From assembly GCF_001898115.1 (NCBI RefSeq), contig NZ_MKSQ01000022.1:124001-188000 (forward strand): a stretch of 64,000 nucleotides of DNA. The letters run 5' to 3'. Shown here piece after piece: positions 37,089 through 46,173 of this stretch. A program made the position numbers and the translations under genes. How positions within the stretch are numbered: the stretch's first letter is position 1; each line of letters starts with the position of its first letter. This DNA is from Allobosea sp. 67-29 (GTDB lineage Bacteria > Pseudomonadota > Alphaproteobacteria > Rhizobiales > Beijerinckiaceae). A model generated the notes under the pieces. It made no database searches. It had not been told where the DNA came from and saw only the letters and a list, made by a program, of their open reading frames with translations.

Positions 37089-38029
37089 CGCGCGTCACCG
37101 GCCTCGGCGGCGATCCGCGCCTCGACCTCGGCGCGCCGCGGCACCGGCGCCACGGCGCCGTACCCTTGGGTCGAGAGGGCAGCCGCGACATTGGCGTAGG
37201 TCCCTGCCGCAAAGGCATCGCCTGTGCGCAGGTACTCGGCCAGGAAAGCGCCGTCATAGCAGTCGCCCGCACCGGTCGCATCGATGGCATCGACCTTGAT
37301 CGGGCGGAAGCGCTCGCGCCGGACCGGCGTTGCGACCAGGGAGCCTTCGTGCCCGAGGGTCAGAGCCACGACGCGCGCTCCGAGCGAGAGATAGAAGTCG
37401 GCGATCGCATCCGGCTCGTTGAGGCCGGTGAGCTGGGTGGCGTCGTCGAGGCCGGGCAGGACGATATCGGCCATGGCGCAGGCGGCGTGGATGATGGCGC
37501 GGGCTCGCGCCAGCGGCCAGAGCTTGAGCCGCAGATTGGTATCGTAGGCGGTCAGCACGCCGGCCTTGCGCGCCGCTTCGAAGGCGGCGAACACGGCATC
37601 GCAGGCGCTGGCCGAGATCGCCTGGCTGATGCCGGAAGCCTGGACGATCCGCGCCGCGCCGATCAGCCCGAGCGGCAGGTCGCGAGGTCCGTAAAGGCTC
37701 GCGGCCGAGCCGGCCCGCAGATAGGAGAAGACATGGCCTGAAGGTCCGTGGTCGACGAAATACAGCCCCGTCGGCGCGGTCGGATGCGTCGCGACATGCA
37801 TGTCGTTCACGCCTTCCCGCTTCCACAGCGCCCGCACCGAGTGCCCGGCCATATCGTCGCCCAGAGCACCGATATAACCGACCGACATCCCCTGTCGCGC
37901 CGCGGCCACCGCACAGTTGGAGGTGTCACCGCCCTGACCGAACTGGAAAGCGCCGGTTTCGGCGCGGGTCGCGTTGAACTCGCCAAGCGGCTCGCCGAGG
38001 CACAAGAGATCGATCTGACTGTCGGTCAC
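37085..38029 (-). CDS. PfkB-family carbohydrate kinase
   Basis: A 314-residue ribokinase-fold kinase. It has the N-terminal FGQGGDTSNCAVAAARQG block and the C-terminal anion hole and catalytic Asp in DATGAGDCYDGAF. The pattern is close to 2-keto-3-deoxygluconate kinase (KdgK), but the sugar is not certain. It is first of a two-gene operon with the HAD phosphatase. Confidence 0.9.
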   Translation of the reverse strand: MTDSQIDLLCLGEPLGEFNATRAETGAFQFGQGGDTSNCAVAAARQGMSVGYIGALGDDMAGHSVRALWKREGVNDMHVATHPTAPTGLYFVDHGPSGHVFSYLRAGSAASLYGPRDLPLGLIGAARIVQASGISQAISASACDAVFAAFEAARKAGVLTAYDTNLRLKLWPLARARAIIHAACAMADIVLPGLDDATQLTGLNEPDAIADFYLSLGARVVALTLGHEGSLVATPVRRERFRPIKVDAIDATGAGDCYDGAFLAEYLRTGDAFAAGTYANVAAALSTQGYGAVAPVPRRAEVEARIAAEAGDAR

Positions 38030-38075
38030 GGGATTTCAAACCATTGAAACGGCGCGCGGCGCGGGCTGGTCTTCC

Positions 38076-38122
38076 TAGAGCATTTTCAAGCGAGGTGGCT
38101 ACCGCCCACCGGAAGAAAATCG
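38076..38122. repeat. Palindromic intergenic element, likely dispersed repeat
   Basis: The segment opens tagagcattttcaagcgagg and has ATTTTC at 38082-38087 matched by GAAAAT at 38115-38120. It resembles, from memory, a short palindromic element scattered between genes in many Hyphomicrobiales. Only one copy was noticed here. Confidence 0.45.
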
Positions 38123-38168
38123 GGCCGCTCAGGCCATCGCACCGAGACCTTTCACCGAGCGTGTGGCC

Positions 38169-39413
38169 TCACTCGGCCGCTTCCGGCTCTGAGGAGTGGC
38201 TCATCAGCCGGTCCGCCAGGCGGATGATCTCCTGCCTCAGCGCCATGTTGCCGCCCTGCGTTGCGGCTTCTCGGCGCAGGGTGGCGAGTTCCTGCTTGGC
38301 CGCGATACTGTCGTCGCGCGCCTGGGCGAGCGCAGCTTCCAGCGTCCGCAACGCGGCCTGAAGCTCCTCGATCCGTCCCTCGCGTCCCTGTTCTGCTTCC
38401 TTCAAGGCCGCGACCTCCTGCTCGTGCTGACGCCGCAGATCCGCCAGCGCCTGCTGTGCCTCTTCCAGCCAGCCTTCGAGGGCGTCGACCCGCTCCGCTG
38501 CCTGGCCATGCCCGGCACGTTCCTGCTCCAGCAACAGCGCATGCTGCTGCATCTCGACCGCCGCCGCGCTGCTCTGGGCGTTGGCCGCGGCCAATCCGGC
38601 CTCGGCCTGCGCGATGCGGGCCGAGAGAGCGTCGGCGCGCTGGCGCTCGCCCGCGCGCTCGGCGGTCATCGCCGCAAGCGCGGCGTCGCTGTGCGCCAAG
38701 CGCTCCTCCATTGCCACCAGCCTGCCGGCAAGTTCGTCGCGCTTGCCCTGGAGGATCAGGATCTGCGTGCGATCTTCGACCTGCGCGACCCTGATCTTCT
38801 CATGCTCGCCCCTGAGCCTGGTCAATTCTCCCTCACGCTCCGCCAGCAACGCCTCGACGCGCCCGACCGTCTCGCGCTCCCGCTCGAGTTCGCCGGATCG
38901 CGCCGCGAGATCGGCACCGGTCCCGGTCAACGCCTGCCGGGTCTCGGCGAGATTGTCTTCGAGCCGGGCGAGATCGGCGACGCGCTTCTCGAGCGCCACG
39001 CGCGTTTCCGCATGCCCGTTACGCTCGGCTTCAAGAGCAACGCGCACAGTGTCGAGCTCGCCTTGCGTCTCGCTCAGTTCGGCATCGAGCGTCGCGATGC
39101 GCTCGTCGCGTTCGCTTCGGTCGCGCCGAAGTTGTCCGATCTCCATGTCGCGCTGGCCGATATCCCGCATCGCCTCGGCCTTGGCCGCGAAGCCGCGTTC
39201 CGCCTCCTGCTCGACAGACCGCATCCGTACCGCGAGCTCGGCCCGAAGATGGTCGCGATCGGCAGCGATTTCGGCCAGCGAGAGCGGAAAGGCCGCCTCG
39301 GCCCGCTTGCGCGCCAGGCGGTCCGCCCGCCGCGACAGGGCGGGCACGGCAGCCAGCGCCAGCAGCGCAGCGCAGAGGAAGCCGAGCGCGAACAGCATGG
39401 CGGCTTCGATCAA
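38169..39413 (-). CDS. Membrane-anchored coiled-coil protein
   Basis: A 414-residue protein with one N-terminal membrane helix (about residues 5-25) and then almost continuous heptad-patterned, Glu/Arg/Ala/Leu/Gln-rich coiled coil (about 45-385). No enzyme motif is seen. The architecture suggests a structural or scaffolding protein facing the cytoplasm. I do not recognise a family. It is a single gene between the kinase operon and the eipA-like gene. Confidence 0.72.
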   Translation of the reverse strand: MIEAAMLFALGFLCAALLALAAVPALSRRADRLARKRAEAAFPLSLAEIAADRDHLRAELAVRMRSVEQEAERGFAAKAEAMRDIGQRDMEIGQLRRDRSERDERIATLDAELSETQGELDTVRVALEAERNGHAETRVALEKRVADLARLEDNLAETRQALTGTGADLAARSGELERERETVGRVEALLAEREGELTRLRGEHEKIRVAQVEDRTQILILQGKRDELAGRLVAMEERLAHSDAALAAMTAERAGERQRADALSARIAQAEAGLAAANAQSSAAAVEMQQHALLLEQERAGHGQAAERVDALEGWLEEAQQALADLRRQHEQEVAALKEAEQGREGRIEELQAALRTLEAALAQARDDSIAAKQELATLRREAATQGGNMALRQEIIRLADRLMSHSSEPEAAE

Positions 39414-39499
39414 GGCAGGCGGCTCCGCGTCGGGTCAATCCGGCCCGAACCTGCCACGCCCGCCCCGTCATGGCCAGAGGAGCGGGCGGGACGCCGGCG

Positions 39500-40087
39500 C
39501 TAGAACGGGTTCCAGGTCGCCTGAGGCGAGAATTTGAGATAGCCGAGATTGACGCCGAGCCTCCAGCCGACGCCGGAACGGATCGGCACCACGGTGATGC
39601 CTTCCGCGGTCAACGCCGTGAAGCCGAAGCCGCCGATGAAATAGGCCGAGCCGTCGACGCCGGCGAAGCGCTGATACATCGAATCGACCATCGGCAGGTT
39701 GTACACCAGCATCATGGTGCGGGCGCCTTCGCCGCCGAAATCAAAGCCGATCGAAGGTCCCTGCCAGAACACCCGACGGTCACCGGCATTGCGCGTGTAC
39801 AGCGTGCCTTCGCCATAGCGCAGGCCGCCCACGAACGCGCCCGCCGCCTCCTGGCCGAGGATATAGCCGTTCGGCTCGCCCCAGCGGCGGACGGCTTCCT
39901 CGATCGCCAGCGCCAGGCCACGCGAGACATTGCCGAAGAATTTGTGGCCGGAGGTGACGAGCTCGTTCTGCGAGAATGAACGCTGCTCGCTGTAGTTCTG
40001 CGCGGCTGCGGGAACCGGGAGCCCGGCCAGGCTTGAGCCGGCCAGGGCGAGGCCGCCCGTGATGAGACTGCGGCGGGTCTGGATCAT
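39500..40087 (-). CDS. eipA: DUF1134 / EipA-like envelope protein
   Basis: A 195-residue exported protein of family DUF1134, whose Brucella member EipA is a periplasmic envelope-integrity factor. It has an N-terminal signal with twin Arg (TRRSLITGGLALAGSSLAG), cut near AAAQ, then the family blocks GHKFFGNVSRGLALAIEEAV, SIGFDFGGEGARTMMLVYNL, and VPIRSGVGWRLGVNLGYLKF. I chose the ATG at 40087, which has GGAG 9 bases upstream, over the ATG two codons before it, whose spacing would be only 3. It is a single gene. Confidence 0.88.
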   Translation of the reverse strand: MIQTRRSLITGGLALAGSSLAGLPVPAAAQNYSEQRSFSQNELVTSGHKFFGNVSRGLALAIEEAVRRWGEPNGYILGQEAAGAFVGGLRYGEGTLYTRNAGDRRVFWQGPSIGFDFGGEGARTMMLVYNLPMVDSMYQRFAGVDGSAYFIGGFGFTALTAEGITVVPIRSGVGWRLGVNLGYLKFSPQATWNPF

Positions 40088-40384
40088 GAACATGGTCTCC
40101 GGACAGGGCGGCCGGCGGAGCCGGACGCCGGAGCGGTGAGTTGGTCCGTCCGATCAGCGCCCGGCGGTTGCTTGGCAACCTGCCTTCGGAAGGCGCGGCA
40201 CGAGCCGGAAGGCGGGCCGATCCTGGGCTGTCCGCCGTTCGCTGCCGGGCGTCGAAAACGCGACATCCGGCGAACGCGAATCAATTCGCTAACCAATTTG
40301 ATACGCTGCAATTCTATCCAAGCGGTGAAGATTTGCTGATGTCAGACAGGCCCGGGATCGGGGCGTGACGAGGATTTGCCCGCG

Positions 40385-40942
40385 ATGAAGGCCGCAACAT
40401 GGCAGCACCGGCTCCGGCATGCCCTCGCCTGCCTGGTGTTCTCGCTCGCAGCACAGACGGCGCTGGCCCGCACGGCGGATGCGCCTGCGCCGGCCGCCGT
40501 GGCTCTTCCCGAGCCGAGCCTTCCGGCCGGCCTGCCGCCGCTTCCCGCGCTCGGCGAGGCGATGCAGCGCGACCTCGTTTCCGGGCTGGCGCTCAACGGC
40601 CTCGACCCTGTCTCCTACCAGCTCCCCGGTGGGCCGCTTGCCGGGCGGGCCGAATACGAGCTGATTCATGACGGGATCGTCTGGCGGTTCGCGTCGGCCG
40701 CCAACCGCGCGGCCTTCCTGGACGCTCCCGCGACCTACGCGCCGGCTTTCGCCGGCTTCGATCCGATCGGCGTCGCAAACGGGGTCGCCGTCGACAGCAA
40801 CCCCGAACGCTTCGCAGTCATCGGCTCGCGCCTCTTCCTGTTCCGCTCCGACGACAATCGCCGACGCTTCCTGCTGGATCGGTCCCTGCTGGACAAGGCG
40901 GAGACGCGCTGGAAGGCCGTGCTGCGCACGGTCGCGCGCTGA
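40385..40942 (+). CDS. YHS-domain-like exported protein
   Basis: A 185-residue protein with a signal peptide (residues 1-29, cut after ALA) and a YHS-like domain in the second half: LNGLDPVSYQ at about 72-81, then DGIVWRFASAANRAAFLDAP and FRSDDNRRRFLLD. The domain is often thought to bind metal, but the CxxC-type ligands are absent here. Function unknown. The ATG has a GAGGA about 9 bases before it. Its stop abuts the stop of the convergent cysQ-like gene. Confidence 0.8.
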   Translation: MKAATWQHRLRHALACLVFSLAAQTALARTADAPAPAAVALPEPSLPAGLPPLPALGEAMQRDLVSGLALNGLDPVSYQLPGGPLAGRAEYELIHDGIVWRFASAANRAAFLDAPATYAPAFAGFDPIGVANGVAVDSNPERFAVIGSRLFLFRSDDNRRRFLLDRSLLDKAETRWKAVLRTVAR

Positions 40943-41767
40943 CTATCCGCCGGCGATGGCGCGCCGCGCCAACCCCTCGCTCGAGGCGGCGACGAAGGGC
41001 GGATTGCGAAACTGCCGGTCGACCCGGCCGTAATGCGGCACCGCTCCATCAAGCGTAAGGACGATTCCTCCGGCGGCCGAGAGGATGGCATCCCCCGCCG
41101 CGGTGTCCCACTCCATCGTCTGCCCGCAGCGGACGTGGAGATCGGCCTCGCCGGAGGCGATCAGCCCGAACTTGACCGCCGAGGACATCGGCACGCCCTT
41201 GCCGCTGCAGAGCGAGGCGGTGATGCCGTCGCTGCGCCCGTCGCCGTGGAAGCGGCTGACCAGAACCACCGGCCCGCCTTCGGGAACGGCCCTGACATGG
41301 ACACGCTTCTCGGGGCCGAGCAGCGTCCCGTCGGCCGAGAAATCCCGCGCATAGGCATGCTCGCCGCCGTACCAAAGCCGCCCCAGGGCGGGAGCAGCGA
41401 TGGCGCCGGCGATCGGCCGGCCGTCCACGACGGCGGCGATCGCGACGCAATAGCTGTCGCCGCCGGCCAGAAACTCACGGGTGCCGTCGAGCGGATCGAG
41501 CAGGATGAAGACCGCATCCGGCCGGACCGTGTCGACCGTCTCTTCGCTGACGATCGGAAAGCCAGGCAGCAGCAATGCGAGCGCGTCCTTCGCCGCACGG
41601 TCGGCCGCGAGATCGGCCGTGCAGACGGGGGATCCGTCCTTCTTGAGCTTGACGTCGCAGGCAGCGCGCTTGGCGAGCAAGACGGCGGCGCTGGCGCTGG
41701 CTGCTTCCGCAAGTTTGCGTCCGAGCCCGTCGCGGTCGCGCAGGCGGGGATCGTCACGGCCGATCAT
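40943..41767 (-). CDS. cysQ: Inositol monophosphatase family, CysQ-like 3'(2'),5'-bisphosphate nucleotidase
   Basis: A 274-residue Mg-dependent phosphatase. It has KKDGSPVCTADLAADRAAKD (site for the metal-binding Asp), EETVD, the family signature LDPLDGTREFLAGG, and the second signature TMEWDTAAGDAILSAAGG. The DGTREF pattern matches CysQ, which removes 3'-phosphoadenosine phosphate left from sulfate assimilation. The ATG at 41767 has a GAGG 5 bases before it; the frame upstream is not coding. Divergent from chpT. Confidence 0.9.
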   Translation of the reverse strand: MIGRDDPRLRDRDGLGRKLAEAASASAAVLLAKRAACDVKLKKDGSPVCTADLAADRAAKDALALLLPGFPIVSEETVDTVRPDAVFILLDPLDGTREFLAGGDSYCVAIAAVVDGRPIAGAIAAPALGRLWYGGEHAYARDFSADGTLLGPEKRVHVRAVPEGGPVVLVSRFHGDGRSDGITASLCSGKGVPMSSAVKFGLIASGEADLHVRCGQTMEWDTAAGDAILSAAGGIVLTLDGAVPHYGRVDRQFRNPPFVAASSEGLARRAIAGG

Positions 41768-41895
41768 GGCGGCCTCATCCTTCAAAATGTCGCCCGGAAT
41801 ATGGGGGTTAACCACATGAAAACCAAGATGGCAGCATATCTGGGAACAACGGCGCCACCCCTCCGGCGCAACGCACATCCCGGGAATTCACCTCC

Positions 41896-42537
41896 ATGAC
41901 CGCCATCTCGCTCGATCCGCTCGACCTGGCCGCACTTCTCTGCAGCCGCGTCTGCCATGACGTGATCAGCCCGGTCGGCGCGATTGTCAATGCCTTGGAA
42001 GTTCTGGAGGAAGATGATCCCTCGATGCGGGAATTCGCGCTCGAACTGATCAAGAAGAGCGCGCGCAATGCCTCCGCCCGGCTTCAATTCGCCCGTCTCG
42101 CCTTCGGCGCTGCCGGCTCGGCCGGCGCGATGATCGATCTCGGCGACGCCGGCAACGTCGCCAACGGCTTCCTTAACGACGAGAAGCTTTCGCTCGACTG
42201 GGAGGCCCCGCGCGCCTTGCTTCCGAAGAACCAGGTCAAGCTCCTGCTCAACCTGCTGCTGATCGCGACCCAGGCGGTGCCGCGCGGCGGCAAGCTGGTC
42301 TCGCGCGCCAGCGTCGACGGCGAGCAGGGCTCCTTCGAGATCACGGCGACCGGCTCCCATGCGCGGATTCCGGCCCATGTCGAGGAACTGATCGCCGGCG
42401 AATCCGAGGGCGGCGCCATCGACGCCCATGCCGTCCAGCTGGTCTATACCGGCATGGTCGCCCGCGCGGCCGGAATGGCGATCTCCCTGTCGATCGAGGG
42501 CGAAACCGTCTCGATCAAGGCCACCAAGGCCGCGTGA
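41896..42537 (+). CDS. chpT: Histidine phosphotransferase ChpT
   Basis: A 213-residue dimeric phosphotransferase that moves phosphate from the CckA kinase to CtrA and CpdR in alphaproteobacterial cell-cycle control. It shows the DHp helix with SRVCHDVISPVGAIVNAL (phospho-His H21) and a histidine-kinase-like C-terminal domain without the ATP-binding G-boxes, which is the ChpT hallmark. It lies just upstream of the che genes and about 6.5 kb from ctrA. Confidence 0.92.
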   Translation: MTAISLDPLDLAALLCSRVCHDVISPVGAIVNALEVLEEDDPSMREFALELIKKSARNASARLQFARLAFGAAGSAGAMIDLGDAGNVANGFLNDEKLSLDWEAPRALLPKNQVKLLLNLLLIATQAVPRGGKLVSRASVDGEQGSFEITATGSHARIPAHVEELIAGESEGGAIDAHAVQLVYTGMVARAAGMAISLSIEGETVSIKATKAA

Positions 42538-42631
42538 ACGATTCCTCGCAGTCTGGGACCGGCTTCAACCGATCATAAACCCTTCTGCTGCTTTAGTTCC
42601 TGCAGTGCGTCGCGTTGAGTGATCTTCCTGC

Positions 42632-45238
42632 ATGGACGAGCTGCTGCAAGAGTTCCTGACTGAGACCGGGGAGAATCTCGACACGGTCGATCGGGAACTC
42701 GTTCGCTTCGAGCAGAACCCCAACGACCGCGACATCCTGCGGAACATCTTCCGTCTGGTGCACACCGTCAAAGGGACCTGCGGCTTCATCGGGCTGCCGC
42801 GGCTCGAGGCGCTGACCCATGCGGCGGAATCGGTCATCGGCCAGTTCCGTGACGGCGCCACGGTCAAGCCCTCCGCCGTCACGGCGATCCTCGAGACGAT
42901 CGACCGCATCAAGGACATTCTGGCCGAGCTCGCCGAGAAGGGGCAGGAGCCGGAAGGCAACGACGAGACGCTGATCGCGGAGCTGCAGGCGCTGGCGAGC
43001 CGCGCCAAGGGCGAGCTCGATCAGGCCAGGCCGGAGCAGACGGCGCCGGTCGACCCCGTCGCGGCCTATCTCGCGCGTCACGGCAAGCCGATGGATGGGG
43101 CCGGAGCCGAGGACATCGTCTTCCAGAGCGCGCCCGGCCCGCAGCGCGGGCCCGACGGCCGCATCGAGGCCAGGCAGCATCCGCTCGCCGAGGATCTCGC
43201 TCCGCAGCGCAGCGGCGGCCCGCCGACGCTGCGCGTCGCGGTCGACACCATCGAGCATCTGATGACCATGGTTTCGGAGCTGGTGCTGACGCGCAATCAA
43301 TTGCTCGAGGTCTCGCGCCAGCAGGAGGATGCCGGGCTCAAGGCACCGCTGCAGCGCCTGTCGCTGATCACGGCAGAACTGCAGGACGGGGTGATGAAGA
43401 CCCGGATGCAGCCGATCGGCAGCGCCTGGGCGAAGCTGCCCCGTATCGTGCGCGATCTGAGCAGCGAACTCGGCAAGCGCATCGAGCTGGTCACCGAGGG
43501 GGCCGAGACCGAACTCGACCGGCAGATCCTCGACCTGATCAAGGACCCGCTCATCCACATGGTGCGCAACTGCGCAGACCATGCCATCGAGCTGCCCGAG
43601 GAACGCCGGGCCGTCGGGAAGCCCCCGCACGGCACGATCCGCGTCACCGCCCGGCACGAAGGCGGCTCGGTCACGATCGCGGTCAGTGACGACGGCCGCG
43701 GGCTGGACACGACGCGGATCGCCCGCAAGGCCGTCGCTGGCGGCCTCGCGACGGAGGCCGAGATCGAGAAGATGAGCGAGGCGCAGATCGCCCGCTTCAT
43801 CTTCCATCCCGGGTTCTCGACCGCCGAGAACGTCACCGCCGTGTCGGGCCGCGGCGTCGGCATGGACGTGGTCAAGTCGAACGTCGACTCCGTCGGCGGC
43901 GGGGTCGACATCGCCAGCCGGCCTGGCGCGGGCACGACCATCACCATCAAGATTCCGCTGACGCTTGCCATCATCGCCGCGCTGATCGTCGTCGCGGGCT
44001 CCGAGCGCTACGCGATCCCGCAGACGGCCGTGCGTGAGCTCGTCCGGGTCAAGGCCGGCAACGAGAGCCGGATCGAGGAGATCAACGGCGCTCCGGTGTT
44101 GCGCCTGCGTGGCAGGCTTCTGCCGGTCGTCGCGCTGGGCGAGCTGATGGGACATCCGAAGAAGGCCGTCCCGGAAGGCTTCATCGTCATCACGCAGATC
44201 GGCGAGCGGCAGTTCGGCATCCTCGTCGACGGCGTCTTCCATACCGAAGAGATCGTGGTGAAGCCGATGTCGAGCAAGCTCCGGCACATCCCGTTGTTCT
44301 CGGGCAATACCATCCTCGGCGACGGCGCGGTCGTGTTGATCGTCGATCCCAACGGCGTCGCTCGCCTGGTCGGGGGAAGCGGCTCCGAGACGGCGGACGA
44401 GGAAGCCGGAGCGCTGCCGGTCTCCGCCGGTAGCGGGGAGCGCACGACGATGCTGGTCTTCCGCACCGGCGCCGGCCGCATCCAGGCGCTGCCCCTGTCG
44501 CTGGTCACGCGGTTGGAGGAGGTCGATGCCGGGACGTTCCAGCACGGCGCCGGGCGCACGCTGCTGCATTATCGCGACCGCCTCGTCCCGGTCACCGCGC
44601 TCGGCGAGACCGAGATCCAGCGCGAAGGGGTGCAGCCGCTGGTCATCGTCTCCAATGGCGGACAGACCGCGGCGCTGGCGGTCGAGGCCATCATCGACAT
44701 CGTCGACGAGCAGTTCGAGCTGGAGCTGGCGAGCTCCGGGGCGCGTGGCGTCATCGGCTCGGCGGTCATCCGAGGCCGCGCAACCGATATCGTCGACCTC
44801 GCCCACTATCTGCCACTGGGCGATCCCGGCTGGACCGGCGCAATCCGCGGACAGGCCGCCCCGGAGCATGTCTTGCTCGTCGAGCCTTCGGAATTCCTGC
44901 GCGAGATGCTGAGCCCGGTGCTGCGCGCCTCCGGCCGCCCCCTCCGCACCGCGGCGGATTGCGCGAGCGCGGCGGAAGTTGCTGCGGCGCCCGAGTTCGG
45001 CTTCGTGCTCGTCGACCTCGACCGCGACGTGGCCGCGGCGCTTGCCCTGCTTTCCGCGCTGCGCACCCGCCCGCGCGACACCGCCCTGCGGCTTCTCGGC
45101 CTCACGACCTGCGCCACGCCCGAATTGCTGAGGCAGGCTGCCGAATCCGGCGCCGATGCGATCCTCGCCAAGTTCGACCGGCGTGCCCTGCTCGGCGAAC
45201 TGAATGCGCGCGGCACGGAAATGAGGGACGCCGCATGA
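42632..45238 (+). CDS. cheA: Chemotaxis kinase CheA, hybrid with second CheW domain and C-terminal receiver
   Basis: An 868-residue kinase. Domains in order: HPt with HTVKGT (phospho-His H44); short linker without a clear P2; dimerisation and kinase core with N-box HMVRNCADHAIE, G1 VSDDGRGLD, and GRGVGMDVVKS; a first CheW-like regulatory domain (about 455-585); a second CheW-like domain (about 605-730); and a receiver-like C-terminal domain (about 744-860). In the receiver the acidic pair is replaced by VEPSE, but a phospho-Asp candidate (VLVDLDRD) and a Lys (AKFDR) remain. It receives signals from chemoreceptors and passes phosphate to CheY and CheB. It overlaps cheW by ATGA. Confidence 0.95.
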   Translation: MDELLQEFLTETGENLDTVDRELVRFEQNPNDRDILRNIFRLVHTVKGTCGFIGLPRLEALTHAAESVIGQFRDGATVKPSAVTAILETIDRIKDILAELAEKGQEPEGNDETLIAELQALASRAKGELDQARPEQTAPVDPVAAYLARHGKPMDGAGAEDIVFQSAPGPQRGPDGRIEARQHPLAEDLAPQRSGGPPTLRVAVDTIEHLMTMVSELVLTRNQLLEVSRQQEDAGLKAPLQRLSLITAELQDGVMKTRMQPIGSAWAKLPRIVRDLSSELGKRIELVTEGAETELDRQILDLIKDPLIHMVRNCADHAIELPEERRAVGKPPHGTIRVTARHEGGSVTIAVSDDGRGLDTTRIARKAVAGGLATEAEIEKMSEAQIARFIFHPGFSTAENVTAVSGRGVGMDVVKSNVDSVGGGVDIASRPGAGTTITIKIPLTLAIIAALIVVAGSERYAIPQTAVRELVRVKAGNESRIEEINGAPVLRLRGRLLPVVALGELMGHPKKAVPEGFIVITQIGERQFGILVDGVFHTEEIVVKPMSSKLRHIPLFSGNTILGDGAVVLIVDPNGVARLVGGSGSETADEEAGALPVSAGSGERTTMLVFRTGAGRIQALPLSLVTRLEEVDAGTFQHGAGRTLLHYRDRLVPVTALGETEIQREGVQPLVIVSNGGQTAALAVEAIIDIVDEQFELELASSGARGVIGSAVIRGRATDIVDLAHYLPLGDPGWTGAIRGQAAPEHVLLVEPSEFLREMLSPVLRASGRPLRTAADCASAAEVAAAPEFGFVLVDLDRDVAAALALLSALRTRPRDTALRLLGLTTCATPELLRQAAESGADAILAKFDRRALLGELNARGTEMRDAA

Positions 45239-45732
45239 CCGGGCCAGCGGAGCACGACCATGATCCGGCGCCGCATTTCGCCGAGTCGCTCGACTATGTG
45301 ACGGTCAGGATCGGCGAGCAGCTGCTCGGCCTCCCGATCGAGCGCGTGCGCGACGTCTTCATCGCCGATCGGATCACGGTCGTGCCCGGCGCCCCGGCCG
45401 ACATCGTCGGCCTGCTCAACCTGCGCGGCCGGATCGTCACCGCGATCTGCCTGCGCAACCGGCTGGGCTGCGCGTTGACCGAAGCCTGCGCCAAGGGCTG
45501 CGCGGAGCTGACGGCAATCGGCCTCGACCATCGCGGCGAGGCCTACGGGCTGATCGTCGACGCTGTCGGGGAAGTCGTCCGGCTGGATCGTTCGACCCTG
45601 GAGCCGCTGCCGGTCAATCTCGACCCGACATGGGCGGCGCTGGCCGCCGGGGTCCATCGCCTTCCCGATTCGCTGCTCGTCGTCCTCGACCTCGACGCTG
45701 TCCTCGACCTTGATCTGCGCGCCGCGGCCTGA
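45235..45732 (+). CDS. cheW: Chemotaxis coupling protein CheW
   Basis: A 165-residue single-domain CheW that links receptors to CheA. It has YVTVRIGEQLLGLPIERV at the start of the domain, GLLNLRGRIVTAICLR (the conserved NLRG block), and YGLIVDAVGEVVRL (V-D-x-V). Its ATG lies inside the cheA stop. It contains an unusual cluster of Cys (CALTEACAKGC) in a loop, which is not typical of CheW. Confidence 0.93.
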   Translation: MTGPAEHDHDPAPHFAESLDYVTVRIGEQLLGLPIERVRDVFIADRITVVPGAPADIVGLLNLRGRIVTAICLRNRLGCALTEACAKGCAELTAIGLDHRGEAYGLIVDAVGEVVRLDRSTLEPLPVNLDPTWAALAAGVHRLPDSLLVVLDLDAVLDLDLRAAA

Positions 45733-45761
45733 CCGTCCGGCTGAGCTTCTGGAGACCGACC

Positions 45762-46127
45762 ATGAAATACTGCCTCGTTGTCGACGACTCGGCCGTGATC
45801 CGGAAGGTGGCACGCCGCATCCTCGAAGGCCTGCAGTTCCGCATCGCGGAAGCGGAGGACGGCGCGCGTGCCATCGATGCCTGCAAGGGCGAGATGCCCG
45901 ATGCGGTGCTGCTCGACTGGAACATGCCGATCATGGACGGCTATGAATTCCTGCGGACGCTGCGGCAGATGCCCGGCGGCAAGCGCCCCAAGGTCGTGTT
46001 CTGCACCACGGAAAACGACATCGCCCATATCGCACGCGCGATGCACGCCGGGGCCGACGAGTACATCATGAAGCCCTTCGACAAGGAAATCGTGGCTTCG
46101 AAGTTCCATCAGGTCGGACTGCTCTGA
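45762..46127 (+). CDS. cheY: Chemotaxis response regulator CheY
   Basis: A 121-residue stand-alone receiver. The acidic pair is D8-D9, the phosphorylated Asp is D52 in LLDWNMPIMDG, Thr is in CTTEND and Lys is K104 in MKPFDK. It would bind the flagellar switch (FliM/FliN/FliG) when phosphorylated by CheA. It follows cheW by 29 bases. Confidence 0.95.
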   Translation: MKYCLVVDDSAVIRKVARRILEGLQFRIAEAEDGARAIDACKGEMPDAVLLDWNMPIMDGYEFLRTLRQMPGGKRPKVVFCTTENDIAHIARAMHAGADEYIMKPFDKEIVASKFHQVGLL

Positions 46128-46173
46128 GCAACGCCGCTCGCCGCTTCGACCTGCAAGGAAGCCTTGCGCCAGC

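Noticed and set aside
42593..44869. 758-codon minus-strand frame under cheA
   Set aside because: It is antisense to a gene with all CheA motifs; composition is that of a shadow.
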